This document shows, piece after piece, positions 43,578 to 56,159 of a stretch of DNA of 64,000 nucleotides. Below the pieces are notes generated by a model. That model saw nothing but the letters and a program-made list of their open reading frames with translations. It searched no databases and was not told where the DNA came from. Origin of the DNA: Tetracentron sinense (taxonomy: Eukaryota; Streptophyta; Magnoliopsida; Trochodendrales; Trochodendraceae); contig CM026551.1 in NCBI GenBank assembly GCA_015143295.1, forward strand, positions 43,016,034 through 43,080,033. Reading direction: 5' to 3'. Made by a program: the position numbers and the translations under genes. The first letter of the stretch is position 1, and each line of letters starts with the position of its first letter.

Positions 43578-44711
43578 ATACTTCAAGGTTCAACCCAAAA
43601 CCTAGGTCTAAGCTAAATTAGCATCAATATTACTCAAATGCCTTAGAATTTAATCTAATACTAATTCTTTATACCTTTTGAGTGTATTTTGTGTTATGCA
43701 TCCCATACATAGCATAGTAGTATAACAACCCTAAACCCTTTAGACAGGCTTAATACGCTTACGGCTGCTGGATGATTATCCTCAGTGACAGAGGCTTAAA
43801 AGTCTTGGAGGTCTACGAAGTTACTCCTACAGGGTGATTACCCTCAGGGAAGGATTCTGAATGCTCCCACGTACACCTATCGTCCCTTTTCAAGAGAGTT
43901 GCATATACGGTGTTAAGTGATCCTCCATCCTTAGGAACACACTTGCATCACCCCAGCATGCATACATATAGTTTAGGCCAGAGTATAGTCTACAAGCAGC
44001 CAAACTTGGAGGGATATTCTAAACCTTAACCTGCTTACATCCTATGCCTGTCCCCAATCATGGTTGAATACCCGGGCACATCCTACCTGGATAAGCACCC
44101 ACCCAAGGGCATGTGATGAGCCAAACTTGTTCTTGTAATAAAACACATCTCACCCCACATTTTGACATAGCACATGGGGTTCAAATCCCAAAAAAATATG
44201 TCTCCATCAGACTTATCCCCCACCTTGACCTGATAGGCCCCCGATTCCCAATAACCCGGGTAAAGCATACCAGATCTCTGTCCGCTTGCCCTATCGGATC
44301 ACATGTGTCATGTCGTACCCAATCAAAATATCAAAAAAAATACATCATCTTTGCATCCTGCATACACAGTACACTCACACAGAGTTTGTATATTTGTCCA
44401 GGTAGATGGCAAGTCCGTCAAGGATTGTTCCTTCAAATGGTCAACCTTCACGGCCCGTGCATCTGACTACCCAGGGGGCATGTGACAAAACTCTCCAAGA
44501 AAAAAATTAGGCCCTAATTCGGGATCAGCGTCTCGCTTGGGCTCAGTACTACCTAATGGGTAACACCCTAAACCTATCCATGGTTGAGTCAGACTAGCGC
44601 ATCTTAAATGCTACAATCCAGTATTGGAACCCATCCTACATGGTGTTCCGTTTTGGTAAAAACGAGTTGTGTCCAACACTGGAGGAAATATAGTGCATTC
44701 TTGGCCTAATC
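43578..44711 (+). other. Element 3 leader region
   Basis: Untranslated leader between primer site and ORF1. No long open frame. 44470-44700 shows degenerate coding-like sequence leading into ORF1. Confidence 0.5.
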
Positions 44712-46100
44712 ATGGAAGGCGATGCCATAGTACCGCACTATAGAGCAAACTCACAGGCAAACCTCTCAAGGTTTTTACAATTCAAGTCTACCTCCCTACA
44801 GCACGATCCCTGCGGCACTTATGAACGGGTGTCTATAAAATTTCTTGAGAAACAGTACCGACCCAAGTGGAACCCTGATTCCCTTATAGCTGAACTCCCT
44901 GGTCTCAATGCCTTTACAATGATCAGCTTGTCCCAGTTAGTGTTCCCGAAATGCCGCACCCTCACCGACTCAGTATTGGTGGGGATCATCGAAGACATGT
45001 GCGACTCCAAGACGGTCATCCCAGTCATCCTTACAGAGCTTCTCAGGGCTCTTAACAAAGCAACAGAACGCAGAAATGGCATCTTCCATGCCAATGACCA
45101 CTACTACACCTGTGGCTGGTATCACACCTGCCTACCATCGTACCGGTACCCGACGTCACTCAAGATGCATACAGCCTGCCCAGGAAGATTTCTCATAATC
45201 GGGGCCAGATAGTGACCACAGACATCAAGACCCTCTACCAGCTTCTTCAAAACCTGACAGAGGAACAGATTACATGGGAATACGTGTGAATGGTTCACAG
45301 ACAGCTACCACGTGTTGTCATAGCAGGAAGGCGATGCATAGTCCTAGCCGGGCTCACCGGCTCAGCAGCCTACATACCACTCCGAGTCCTCAGACATTTT
45401 GGACTCCCTCAATGCATCCCAGTGATAAATAATCTGGGATAGGACTTCGTCAACTTCACAATGCAGTCTGAACGCCTCACCCGCCGATTCCAAGCAGATT
45501 GGCGAAGCCCCCGGAGAAACCAATGGCCAGACTTTGTGGTCACAACAGGACCATCGACTGATTCTACGTACCGACTATAGGTGGAAGACCCTGACATTCA
45601 TCCAGTATACCAGCACCCAGGGAACTGCCAACGCTAGTTTCCGCTCCATCACGAGGAACCTTACCCATCACTGAAATGGTGGTTCCTTAAAGAGACTTCT
45701 TCCTGGAAAGGCAGTTACAGATCTAGAAGAAAGAGAAGAGGCTAAGGAAGGCCCAATAAGCATTCAGGCAACAGGAAGCAGAACAGAACCACGAACTCCT
45801 AGTCATGTTGGAACAGGTAGACCAGCTCAAGCATACAGTCCAATCCCTCCAAAAGAGACGTAAGGGTGATGCCAAAGAAACCGTCGTCACCAGAGCCCAG
45901 CTGCACTTTATCAAGAACAGCTTGACAGTGCAAAGGTTGAGATGACCAGTTGGATCCGACAGTTCAGATCCCACATGTTCAATGCCACATAAATAATTGA
46001 ACACATGGAGGTTGAAATCACATCCCTCCAACAACATATCATGGACCTTAAAGGCGTGCCCTAGCCGCTTGACTTTGCCATCCCCGATGGACCTGCTTAG
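44712..46100 (+). pseudogene. Element 3 ORF1 (Ogre/Tat upstream ORF), broken
   Basis: An extra protein of unknown function that Ogre-type elements encode before gag. The first 166 codons are open (44712-45212). SLSQLVFPKCRTLTDSVLVG, then IPVILTELLRALN, follow the pattern of the plant ORF1/DUF7745-like family. Later frames give LRVLRHFGLPQCIPV (around 45380) and a coiled-coil-like stretch MLEQVDQLKHTVQSLQKRR (around 45808). Stops and frameshifts separate these parts, for instance after 45212 and at 45286. Assignment rests on pattern memory of the family. Confidence 0.6.
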
Positions 46101-46352
46101 GGTTGAGTTTTTTTTTTCTTGAGTCACTATCCTGTACTCACTCACTCAATCATGTATTCAATGAAAAAAAATTTCCTGCATTCTGTCTCATCATGCATAA
46201 TCGTGATTAGCCGTTGCATTCTTTTCAATTGCATGAGCCGACCCATGACTCGCTCTATGACTACAATTCTCGCAGAAGTAGCAGACACACTCCTTATAGA
46301 AGTACCGGTCTCAGAATAGGTGCCCATCCAAGCCATATCAGAAAGCAGTTCG

Positions 46353-47327
46353 GATACAATGGCAGAACCAGTTGATCAGCAATAGTGGACTAGTGAGATC
46401 CTACAAGCTCATGACAGGGACATTACGACCATGCAAGCGAAACTTGACAGTGTTCTGGAATCTCTGAAGATTCTAATTGGAACCCGAATCGATGAATCTT
46501 CTCTCTGGATCCCCACCAGTGAATCATCCGAGCAACCTATCCCTGAGCCTCACCATAACCCGATTATCATCCCTAACCCTAGGCCCGCTACAGGCGGAGG
46601 AGATATGGAGTATGAGCACTTCGAGGGGGCAGAGCAGCCTAAGGCCTCCCCCATTAATTAGGACAGATCGTCTTCTTCTGATCCCACACCATCTCTTCGA
46701 GACCAGCATGAAGAGATTAAACAAATGAAAGAGGAGATGAGAAAGATGAAGGGTGCATCTGCTAGCACCAGTCTGTCACTAGAGGACTTGACTTTCTCTT
46801 CAAGGGTTGCAGTTCCCGCAGGTTTCAAAGTGCCAGACTTTGATAAATACGATAGCTCAGGCTGTCCAAAACAACACCTACAGCTATACCTGGTGGACAT
46901 GCTCCTGCACCAGAAGAACCAGTCCCTCCTTATACAGTACTTTCAGAAGAGTCTGAAGGGGGCAGCCCTGATGTGGTGGATGTCGGTAAACAAACGGAGG
47001 ATAAAGACTTGGCAGGATGCAATGGACTGCTTTGTGGAGTAGTATTCCTTTAATCAGGAGCTCTGGCCTTAGCAGAGCCAGCTCGAACAAATGAGCCAAC
47101 GCAATAATGAGTCCTTTTTAGAATACGCCACCCTGTGGAGGGAGATGGCAGCTAAAATCCCTACTCCTATCCGTAAGGAGGAACTGATAAGTATGTTCAT
47201 GGGCACACTGAAGCAGTCCTACTCGACCCTGATGGTCACTTTGCCCGTAGTTGATTTCGGCACCATCGTCAAGACTAGTGCCCGTATAGAAACGACCATC
47301 AAGAGTGGGCCATCCACTCCAGTCTAG
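46353..47327 (+). pseudogene. gag: Element 3 gag, broken
   Basis: Retrotrans_gag-type protein of the Tat clade. The N-terminal part has helical Glu/Lys/Met-rich sequence (46725-46790). The core runs VPAGFKVPDFDKYDSSGCP, then LKGAALMWWMSV and IKTWQDAMDCFVE. A TAG at 47040-47042 interrupts it. The next part (47091-47327) continues NNESFLEYATLWREMA and ELISMFMGTL. In-frame stops also occur before 46425. The exact start codon is not clear; 46353 is the first ATG followed by gag-like composition. Confidence 0.75.
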
Positions 47328-48146
47328 GGCTTGATCCTCTAAAAGCTGCAGCCTCAACCAGGCACCACTGCCCCCACACAACAATTAGGTTAATTTCATA
47401 CAGTGGGAAGAGCCCAGGGCAAGGCAGCCTAAACCCAACACACCCGCAGTAAATGATGGCATCATCAGGCCTTCTTACAGACCTCCAGTCGTTATCCCCC
47501 TCCCTCTATCAAATATCCAGGCCATCCAGGCCCTAGTACAAATCCTCGCTCTTGAAACTGACGAAGAGAAAATTGTCTATACAATCCCCTATCCCGCCAA
47601 TTGGCCCACGGCTCCAGCCCAAGCCTCCACTTCTACCGGCCTAGTTCGAATCCCTCACATCCCTTCTCAACCTCGTACCCTCAACCATGTACCCGCTCTC
47701 TGCTCTCTCATCCTTGAGAGCAAAAGTATAGCCAACCTCACCCGTTCTGGCCGGGTGTACCAACCGTCGGCACCTGAGCTGGCAAAAGGGAAAGGGAAAA
47801 GGAAAGAAACAGAAACAACAAGGGTACCAGACCCTGAGAACGAATCAGCAGACTCTGCAGCTCTGCTAAAATCTTAGAGAAAGTGGAAGAATTCAAAATC
47901 ACTCAGCAGTTGAGAAAGACACTAGCCCAGATCTCAATCATGGGTCTTCTTCTGACTTTCGAGCATCACCAGAAGCAACTCCTCCTAGTATTTAACAGCG
48001 CCCACGTGACACCAAATATTACGCCCGAGAAGTTGGGGCATATGGTGGGATAACTACTAGAACCAAGTGTTATCTCCTTTACAGAAGAAGAGATACCGGA
48101 GAGTGACAGGGACCATACCCGAGCACTTTCCATAGCAGTACAGTGT
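47328..48146 (+). pseudogene. Element 3 gag-protease linker
   Basis: Proline-rich translated sequence (YRPPVVIPLPLSNIQAIQAL, VYTIPYPANWP, SGRVYQPSAPE) typical of the Tat gag-protease junction, with stops at 47325 and near 47876 and frame changes. No zinc knuckle was found. Confidence 0.6.
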
Positions 48147-48677
48147 ATGGATAGAACTCTCTCCTCAGTGCTCATCGACAACGGCTCCGGCCTGAACGTC
48201 TGTACACTGTCAACACTACAAAGCTTGGGTATGAACCTCAGTCAGGTGAAGAAGAGGCCCATGACGATCAGAGCTTTCGACAACTCAACAAGGCAGAATC
48301 TGGGCGATATAGATCTGGCTGTCAGAGTTGGATCTGCTCAATTCACTACAAATTTTCAAGTTGTAAATGTGTCTGCCTCATTTATCCTACTCCTTGGGAG
48401 ACCGTGGATCCACGTAGCCGGAGTCATTCCCTCTTCTCTGCACCAAAGAATCAAATTCATCCAAGACGACCACCTGGTCGTAATACCGTCAGAGGAGTTA
48501 GCGAGTTCCTTCGAGGACATCCAGGAGCTTGGGCAAGGCACAGCCTTTATGTCTTACCAATTTGAGCAAGTCAGTTCTATCGTCCAGATAGAAAAGCAGA
48601 ACGAACAGCAGATTCGACCATTTGTCAGGATGATGGCGAAGATGAATTATCAACCAAGGTCAAGCCTGGGTGCCTGA
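48147..48677 (+). pseudogene. Element 3 aspartic protease with G-patch-like tail
   Basis: One open frame of 176 codons. LIDNGSGLNVCTLSTLQSLG corresponds to the Tat protease active-site loop (D-N-G-S, the usual form in this clade). ILLLGRPWIHVAGVIPSSLH and KFIQDDHLVVI follow. The end, MMAKMNYQPRSSLGA, looks like the G-patch segment that often follows Tat proteases, with some Gly lost. Bases 48678-48765 still read as element sequence (GYRPKHVAYG), after which the copia fragment begins. Confidence 0.8.
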
Positions 48678-48765
48678 AACTAAGGGATGAAGAAGAGATA
48701 TGCACCTCCGTGTTATACCGCACCCTTTAGACTGGGCTACAGGCCCAAACATGTTGCATATGGCT

Positions 48766-50440
48766 AAGAACCTTTAAAGAGTTCAATGCTACTTGCAAAG
48801 ATGTTCAAAAGAATTGGATTTTCAAAATCCCGAGCATTTATGCAAAGGAAAGAAATCCAAGATTTTCCATTGGAAAGGTATTCTAGTAGTATGGACAAAG
48901 GCTCTTCTGAGAAGAAAGGAAAGTATAAGGATTGTGCTTCATAGTGAAGCAATTGGTAATGATACAGGACAAACCTTTGGAAGGATTGTCCAGCTTGTAT
49001 ACTCATCAAGTCCAACTTAATTGTTGGAACATCTAGCTCCTAATGCTTGGTATAATCTTGCATAAGTGCAATAGTTGCATGTTTGTTAAGGAGAAGGAGA
49101 AATCTGAGTGGATAAAACTTCTACTTACGAATGGGACAAAAGTTTGATGATCGTAACCATATGAATCTTCCATTAAGAGGTAGCTAACTTTATTTCACAT
49201 TCTTTGAAAAGTTCAAGGAATTCCGCATTGAAATAAATAAACAGCTAGGTAAGTCTTCCATGATTGAGAAGAGTACCTCTTAATAGAAATTTCATAATTT
49301 ACTCTCATTACATCTGTCTCAGATAATTCTCATAACAAACCATAGCATGATGGTGTTGTTAAATCGAATTATATTGGATATGATTTGATAGAAGATGAGC
49401 TTGGGATTCGCATTAGAGATACTTAATCTCTATTCCTGGATAACAAAAGATATTGATCAGATTAGTCCGGAGCATTGCACAATGATAAAGCACAAGCATG
49501 TTAACTTCTGAAAATGACTGTTGGACAGTATCATTTTTGTTTAGTCTTTTAAGACTATGGTTATTGATAATAAATTTGCAAGAGTTGCAAGTGTTATTGC
49601 ATCACTACAATAGTTGTGGTAAAGCAGACATGACAGACCCATACATATTAAGTTATGTCTCAATTGGTGTTTGAGAAACATCACTGAGAAGATGGGTATT
49701 ACATCTAATTGGCTTAGAGTGCAAGTGGGAGATTGTTGGACATATATGCCCTCAAAAGCCAATAAGAGACTTTTCTATGTTGATTAGATAAGCATTATAT
49801 TCACACAACCAACTATAAAGGGTATTTATATTAATTACTGTCTCATATGATGATGACATAAAGTTCCATAGGTAACATTGTAGGAAAATCATACAAAGGT
49901 TGCGAGGAGATATGATTTTCCGGTTCCTTGTAAACCTAATATTGTTCGAAGCCTCTAGAGTACTGGTTGGGCGCCGTACTTCATCATGGCTTGCACATGT
50001 GTAGTTCTATGAGATAGTGTGATGAATCTCATTCACAGAGAGTGGTGACTCTTGACTAACATGTGAGTATATGTAGCAAGTACATAATACTGAACGGGGT
50101 CACTAGTGGATACCCTATGGAATACACTGTCAGATTGTATTAGGGTTATCCATTTAACAAATTGTCCTTAGACCTGAGAGGTTAACATCTTCTCAGAAAT
50201 TTGTCTATATGGCTTTGATGTGCCAATCGGCAATGTCCAATACACAAGACTAACTCCGGGTACGTTGGGTCATGTACACTATGTTTGGAGAAGTGTGTAA
50301 ACACTTAATAAGGAATCCACAACTCCTTAATTGGAGATAATGATATCAAGGTGATACTTGTTGAACTGAACTGTTAAATCCAGTACTGGTGCTTTTCAGT
50401 AAAATGGTCTTTATCGAAGTTGATATTTTTAATATGAAAA
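48766..50440 (+). mobile_element. Truncated copia fragment with partial LTR, inside Element 3
   Basis: 48766-49733 is decayed copia internal sequence ending in the purine tract AAGTGGGAGAT. The LTR starts TGTTGGACAT at 49734 and aligns with the LTR at 36 for about 700 bp, then stops near 50440 where Element 3 sequence resumes. Both ends are missing: no 5' LTR, and the LTR is cut well short of the ~2.3 kb seen at 36. No target duplication is visible, so deletion followed or accompanied insertion. Confidence 0.7.
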
Positions 50441-51034
50441 AATATCAAGGTGACTATCTCGCCAAATTTGAGCCTTATCCTGACACCTCTACTGCACCAA
50501 TTGCCTTAACCTCTCAACCCAATGCTAAATCTTCAAAGATTCCAGATCCAGAGATCTTCAGTATGGCCTAATTATTCGACGAGCTGACTGTCGAAGATGC
50601 TACCGAAGTAGAATATCCAGTGGGAGAACAGGCAATAGCGTCGAAGCATCATCCAGTCACCAGCTACTAATCCGTTGGTGGATTGAGGCTCTCACCATTG
50701 AGGCCATTTAGGGCCAAGGCAACAGCAGTGCAGAAAAGGTCGGTCAGACCAGGCAGTGAACAAGCATCACCCTTCTCCTCCTTTTATTTCTCTTTTGCTC
50801 CTGTTGGCAAAATCCAAATGTCAGGCCACTGTCGGCCTCTTTTTTATTGAGTCAACTTTTGTAACAACAATCATACTTGTTTTATAAATGAAATCCAGCA
50901 TTTTGACTCAAAAACATGTTTTGCATCAAACATTTTGGTTGATGACGAAAATCACACGGACTCCTCCCCTAGAAGGCCTAGTGTCCTGAAGCCACCAAAA
51001 ACAAAAAAAACATAAGCATGTTAAACTTAGCAAA
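50441..51034 (+). other. Element 3 protease-RT spacer (region of the known Ogre intron)
   Basis: Degenerate, partly T-rich sequence (50760-50900 holds TTTTATTTCTCTTTTGC and TTTTTTATTGAG). Ogre elements are known to carry an intron between protease and RT. I expect it here, but donor and acceptor cannot be fixed because of the copia insertion. Confidence 0.4.
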
Positions 51035-52027
51035 ATGTCTTGCCAGGAAATCGCCTGCACTAGGGCTACCCCTAAAACCCTTCTGGAACTAACGGAAGTG
51101 AAATATGACTCAGAGCAGGAAGAGGAACCGCCTCAAGAGATACTTGATCTCCTGGAACGCATTGAGGGGCTTCTGCAGTCAAACATTGAGGATACCGAAA
51201 CAGTCAACCTTGGTTCCGAGGGCAACCTCCAGCTAGTCAGGATTGGCACAAGCATGAACTCTCAGCAGAGAATAGACATGATCAGCTTTCTGAAGAGCTA
51301 CAGTGATGTCTTTGCCTGGTCATATGCAGACATGTCCGACCTGGATCCAACATTGGTAGTACACAGACTACCCCTGAACCCTGACGTCAGACCAGTTAAA
51401 CAGAAACTGAGACGGATGAGACCAGAATAGTCGCAGAAAGTCAAGGAAGAAGTTGAGAAGCAGATCAATGCAAGCTTCTTGGTAGTAGCAACTTATCCTG
51501 AATGGTTGGCCAACATCGTGCCTGTACCCAAGAAGGATGGTAAAGTCCGGATGTGCATCGACTACCAGAATCTGAACAGGGCAAGCCCTAAAGACAACTT
51601 CCCTCTCCCGCACATCGACATCCTGGTCGACAACACCGCAAGGCACGAGACTCTCTCATTCATGGATGGTTTCTCCGGGTACAACCAGATCAGAATGGCA
51701 GAAGAAGACATGGAAAAAACCTCCTTCATCACACCTTGGGGCACATTTTGCTACAAGGTCATGCCCTTCGGACTCAAGAATGCAGGGGCAACCTATTAGA
51801 GGGTCATGATGGCACTATTCCATGACATGATCCATCAGTCAACTGAAGTCTATGTGGATGACATGATCGTCAAGTCGCCTACTGCAAGGCAACACCCGGA
51901 AGACCTGAAAAGACTTTGTGACAGACTCAGAGAGTTCGGCCTAAGACTGAATCCGACCAAATGTGTCTTTGGAGCCTCATCAAGAAAGCTCCTTAGCTAT
52001 AAGGTCATGCCCTTCAGTTCACTCTGA
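51035..52027 (+). pseudogene. pol: Element 3 reverse transcriptase, broken
   Basis: A 131-codon lead (51035-51430) with SDVFAWSYADMSDLDP ends at TAG 51428-51430, likely a Trp codon. The palm continues VPVPKKDGKVRMCIDYQNLN, LPHIDILVDNTA, MDGFSGYNQIRM and VMPFGLKNAGATY, then TAG at 51797-51799. The catalytic box EVYVDDMIVKS (about 51847) is intact. LNPTKCVFGASSRKLL marks the start of the connection. From about 51993 the expected connection segment is missing and the sequence jumps to YKVMPFSS, an apparent deletion. Confidence 0.88.
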
Positions 52028-52039
52028 TTTACGAGCCAA

Positions 52040-52560
52040 TCTTTAAGCTTCTCCGGAAGAACACGCCTATAGTCTGGACAAACTAGTGTCAGAAAGCCTT
52101 TGACAGAATAAAGAAATACCTGCTCAATCCTTTAGTACTTGTGCCTCCTACACCAGGATGGCCCCTACTACTCTACATCTCAGTGCAAGAAACCTCCATA
52201 GGGTGTGTCCTAGCATAGCATGACGAGACAGGCAGAACAGAGCAAGCTATCTACTAAATTAGCAAACGCCTGCTAGAGTATAAAGAGAGGTACAACCCTC
52301 TTGAGAAGACATGTCTGGCACTAGTCTGAGCAACTCAGCGTCTTCGGCATTATCTGCTTTCCTACCCGATAATTCTGATCTCCCAGATAAACCCGCTCAA
52401 ATACTTACTAGAAAAGCTAGCCACCACCGGAAGAATTGCCCGATGGCTTATGATGCCGTCTCAATTCGACATCACGTACATGACACAGAAATCAGTTAAG
52501 GAGCAGGCGATAGCAGATCACTTGGCCTACAGTCCAGTAGAGGACTACGTCTCAATACGA
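52040..52560 (+). pseudogene. Element 3 RNase H (gypsy type), broken
   Basis: Frames with KAFDRIKKYLLNPLVLVPP, LLLYISVQETSIGCVLA and KRLLEYKERYNPLEKTCLAL are gypsy RNase H hallmarks. Several in-frame TAG codons interrupt them (near 52085, 52217, 52255 and 52327). KYLLEKLATTGRIARWLM marks the end of the domain. Confidence 0.8.
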
Positions 52561-52606
52561 TCAGTTTCCTGACAAGGCCATCCTGTACACAGAAGCAGAA
52601 GAGCAA

Positions 52607-53026
52607 GAGTACTCCGACTGGGAGTTATACTTTGACGGAGCTGCCAACAGTCAAGGGCACGGGGCAGGAGCAGTCCTGATCTTACCCAAGGGAGCACACC
52701 TCCCCATCTCAGTCAAGTTGAAATTCAGATGCTCCAACAATGAAGCTGAATACGAGGCATCCATAGCCGGTCTGAAAGAAGCCCCGGGCATCAGGATTGA
52801 AGAGATAGACGTCTACGGTGACTCGTCTTTGGTAATCTATCAAGCAAACGAATCATGGGTCATCCGAGGAGCAAGGCTAGTCCCGTACTTAACCTATTTT
52901 AACATGCTGATCACTCAGTCCAGAAGAATCACCTTCAGCCACAAGTCCAAGAACCACAATAGGTTTGCCGATGCACTGGCCACCCTCGCCTCCATGATTC
53001 AAATCCCTAAGGGCATCATGCTCTAG
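52607..53026 (+). CDS. Element 3 archaeal-type RNase H domain, open
   Basis: The second RNase H found only in the Tat clade, thought to have been acquired in addition to the gypsy enzyme. The frame is open from about 52607 to the stop at 53024-53026. ELYFDGAANSQGHGAGAVLI carries the first Asp, NNEAEYEASIAGL the Glu, VYGDSSLVI the second Asp, and NRFADALATLASM the last Asp. All four catalytic acids are present. This makes it the best preserved domain in the element, although it is embedded in a broken polyprotein and cannot be made in its native context. Confidence 0.85.
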   Translation, partial: EYSDWELYFDGAANSQGHGAGAVLILPKGAHLPISVKLKFRCSNNEAEYEASIAGLKEAPGIRIEEIDVYGDSSLVIYQANESWVIRGARLVPYLTYFNMLITQSRRITFSHKSKNHNRFADALATLASMIQIPKGIML

Positions 53027-54345
53027 CCAATTAAGATTCAACAACAGGATCAGCCTGCCTACTGCCTCAAACTAGACGCAGTATCCGACAACAAGCCTTG
53101 GTACTCGGACATCAAGCAATACCTCGAGGACGGGACATTCTCACTTGATGCCACCAAAACAGACTGGCAAGCAATCCGAAGACTGGCTATTCAGTTTAGC
53201 CTCTGAGGAGGAGTCTTGTACAAAAGATCACCGATTCTAGTCTGGCTCAGATGCCTTGACACCAGTGAAGTAGTACAAGTAATCGAAGAAGTTCACGGAG
53301 GAACTTGCAGCCCACACATGAACGGGCTAATACTATCCAAGAAGATTCTCAGGCTGGGTTATTACTGTCTACAATGGAAACTGATTGTTGTAAACACATG
53401 CAGAAGTACCACCAGTGTCAAATCTATGATGATAGAATCACTGCATCACCAACAAGGCTCCACAACTTGACTGCTCCTTAGCCATTCTCCGCCTGGGGCA
53501 TCAACATCATCGGTCCCATAACACCGAAAGCGTCTAACGGTCATCGATTCATCCTGGTTATAATCGATTACTTTACCAAATGGGTTGAGGTAGCCTCTTA
53601 TGCCAACGTCACAACTTCTATGGTTCAGCGCTTTCTGAAAAAGGATATCATCTGCCGATACGGAGTCCCATATGAGATTATGACAAACAATGTTCTTAAT
53701 TTCTACAATAAGTAGATGACTGATCTCTGCCAGAAATTCAAAATACAACATCATAATTCCACACCATACAGACCTCAGACTAATGGTCCAGTGGAAGTAG
53801 CCAACAAAAACTTGAAGAAAATCATTGAGAAGATGGCGACCAACTATTCTGCCTAGCATGAGATGCTCTCATACGCACTCATGGCCTACAGAACGTCTAT
53901 CAGAACCTCAAGTGGGGCAACACCATTTTCTCTGGCTTATGGTATGGAAGCATTCCTCCCCGCCGAAGTACAAATTCCATCACTCTGAGTGCTAATGGAA
54001 GCAGAAATCTCAGAGACAGAATGGGCTCAAACCCTGTACGAGCAGTTGAACTTGATTGAATAACGACGACTGAAAGCCATCAATCACTCCCAGGCCTATC
54101 AGAGGCGTATGGCTAGGACATTCAACAAGAAATTCAAACCCCGCAGCATCAAAGTGAATGACCTGGTTCTCTGAAAAATGTTGCCAAACCGCCCTGACCC
54201 AAGGGGCAAGTTCACTCCTAACTACGAAGGCCCATACGTCGTCCGAGACAAATTCTCAGACAGCACCCTTTGGCTCGGACGGATGGTTGACAAAGACCTC
54301 CCAGAGCCCGTTAACATCGACAAAGTCAAGAAATACTATGCTTAG
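53027..54345 (+). pseudogene. Element 3 integrase, broken and with altered catalytic residues
   Basis: The zinc-binding part (53270-53440) reads EVHGGTCSPHMNGLILSKKI, but the Cys pair region is out of frame. In the core, the first catalytic position lies in WGINIIGPI, where Asn replaces the usual Asp, and the second in IMTNNVLNF, again Asn for Asp. The Glu in NGPVEVANKNLKK is kept. The tail has [17 protein letters not shown] and GPYVVRDKFSDSTLWL, and ends KVKKYYA at 54345. In-frame TAG/TGA codons lie near 53716, 53855, 53988, 54061 and 54172. Not functional. Confidence 0.85.
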
Positions 54346-56159
54346 GGTCTAGATCTGATAGCCGCTTTGCACTCTTAGCTTCTCCGGAAAATGATAAGAG
54401 GTCATCTTTGGCACACTCCTTATCCCCCACCATTGTAAAACCTTTTACAAAAATCAATGAAATCCGCTAGTTAGCCCCTTGAACCTCACAGCCTTTTTTT
54501 CACAAAACCTTTTCAGGGACACCCTCCCTCTCCAGCTTGTGGCATCTGCCTGAACTACGTCATGACCTAATCCTGCAAAGGGTACGTAGGCAACCTGACA
54601 AATCAAGTGCGATCACTAAAAAGGAAAAATCCCCCCAATCTCCCCAAACAGAGTCAAAATCTCTTTCAATTTCCTCGACGGAGTCGACATCAAAGTATAC
54701 AAAATTTCCAACAAAAGAAAGCCCAAAATAGAAGTCGAAACATTCTCAAGAGTCAGAGACTCTCCACAGAGATAAAAATCTCTGGACTCTTTCTCCCAGC
54801 AGAGACAACCTCTCTCTCTCCCCGACAGAAACAACCTCTCTCAAATTCCCCAGCAGAGCAAAAAAAAACCTCCAAGGGAGTACAAATCAACTACAATTCA
54901 GGGTATCTCAAACTTCGGTCCCCGAGCCTACGTTTCATCCTACTCTAAGTCTTTCTAGATCCCCTAGAAACTGCGAGCACAAGCACAACATCACATCTAC
55001 ATCCTCAAGGGGAAACATCATCCATAATCCCCAAAGGAGCACCATTCAAGGCAATGAAGGGAGAAGACATATTTTTCCCCAGTAAATCACGGGCTTCCCC
55101 AGCCAGTGGCAGGCATGAGTGAAAACTGGAAACGGCCTCATTGTACAAAAATTACGCGATTCTCAGACCTAGTCTTGCGATTAGGGGTAAAAAATGGACA
55201 AATATCAATCAGCTTCGCAGGCATGAGGAAAACCGACAACAGCCTCATCGCGCAAAAATTATGCGAACTCCATGACTTGGTCATTCCAAGGGTAAAAAAG
55301 GGAGAAAAAGCTGAAGATCAGTTTGGCAACAACATCCGGTAGAAATTAGGCTTCCTGAATTCCCCAATTATCCCCAGCAGTCAGCATCTCTCAGCGGATC
55401 GGTATCCCCAGCAGAGATTCCAACAGGGAATATCCCCCAGTAGATGTTTAAATCACAAACATTCCCCAGCGGAGAATCCTTTAGAAAACATATCTCCAAC
55501 ACATAAGCAAACATCGGGACATCCCCAACAAACCAAATTCCCTAGCAATGGTCCACATCAGAAGCCCACTCCCCAGTAGAGCCTTAATGGCAAACAATCT
55601 TCAATCCCCAGCAGATCCCTAATAGAAGCCTCCGACGACTCGCATCAGTATTCTTCCATAGCAAGAATCTAGAAGCTTACAAAGCCCATCAGAAAGCTTC
55701 TCCTCAGCTAGGGCCCTCAGCTTGCAGTAGTATTTGACAAGCTTGTCCACACCTGGTAGCATCCTGCTCTGAATCATACTCCTCTCTTCGAGAGTGAAAG
55801 ACAATTCACAAATCCCCTTAAGCCCTAACATAGGCGATTTACTAGCATATCTGAAAGCTAACTAAGCAATTTTTATTGTCAAACTAAAATCTTTACAAAA
55901 GTCTTCTAACACTTTTTCTAAAAAAAAGATTTTCAAAAACAAGCTTTTGGTACCAAAAACACGTTTGTACCAACCTGCGCCAAGCAGCCCTAGCTAGTAA
56001 GCAGAGGAAGCCAACACCGCGTATCCCCACCAATTGCGAATCGCAGCAGAGTCATAGGAAAGCATCATCATCTTCATCCCTGCATGACAGCATAGCATCA
56101 TCAAAATCCAATCCCTCTCAGACAATTCCAAAATCAATCTAGCGTGACGCCTTGAAGCT
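54346..56159 (+). other. Element 3 3' untranslated region, CCCCAGCAGAG-rich
   Basis: No gene. Short CCCCAGCAGAG-like motifs recur irregularly between about 54790 and 55620. Such motifs are common 3' of pol in Tat elements. Confidence 0.6.

Noticed and set aside
48147-48200. Protease D-N-G instead of D-T/S-G read as a damaging mutation
   Set aside because: DNGS is the usual form in Tat/Ogre proteases, so it is not evidence of inactivation.
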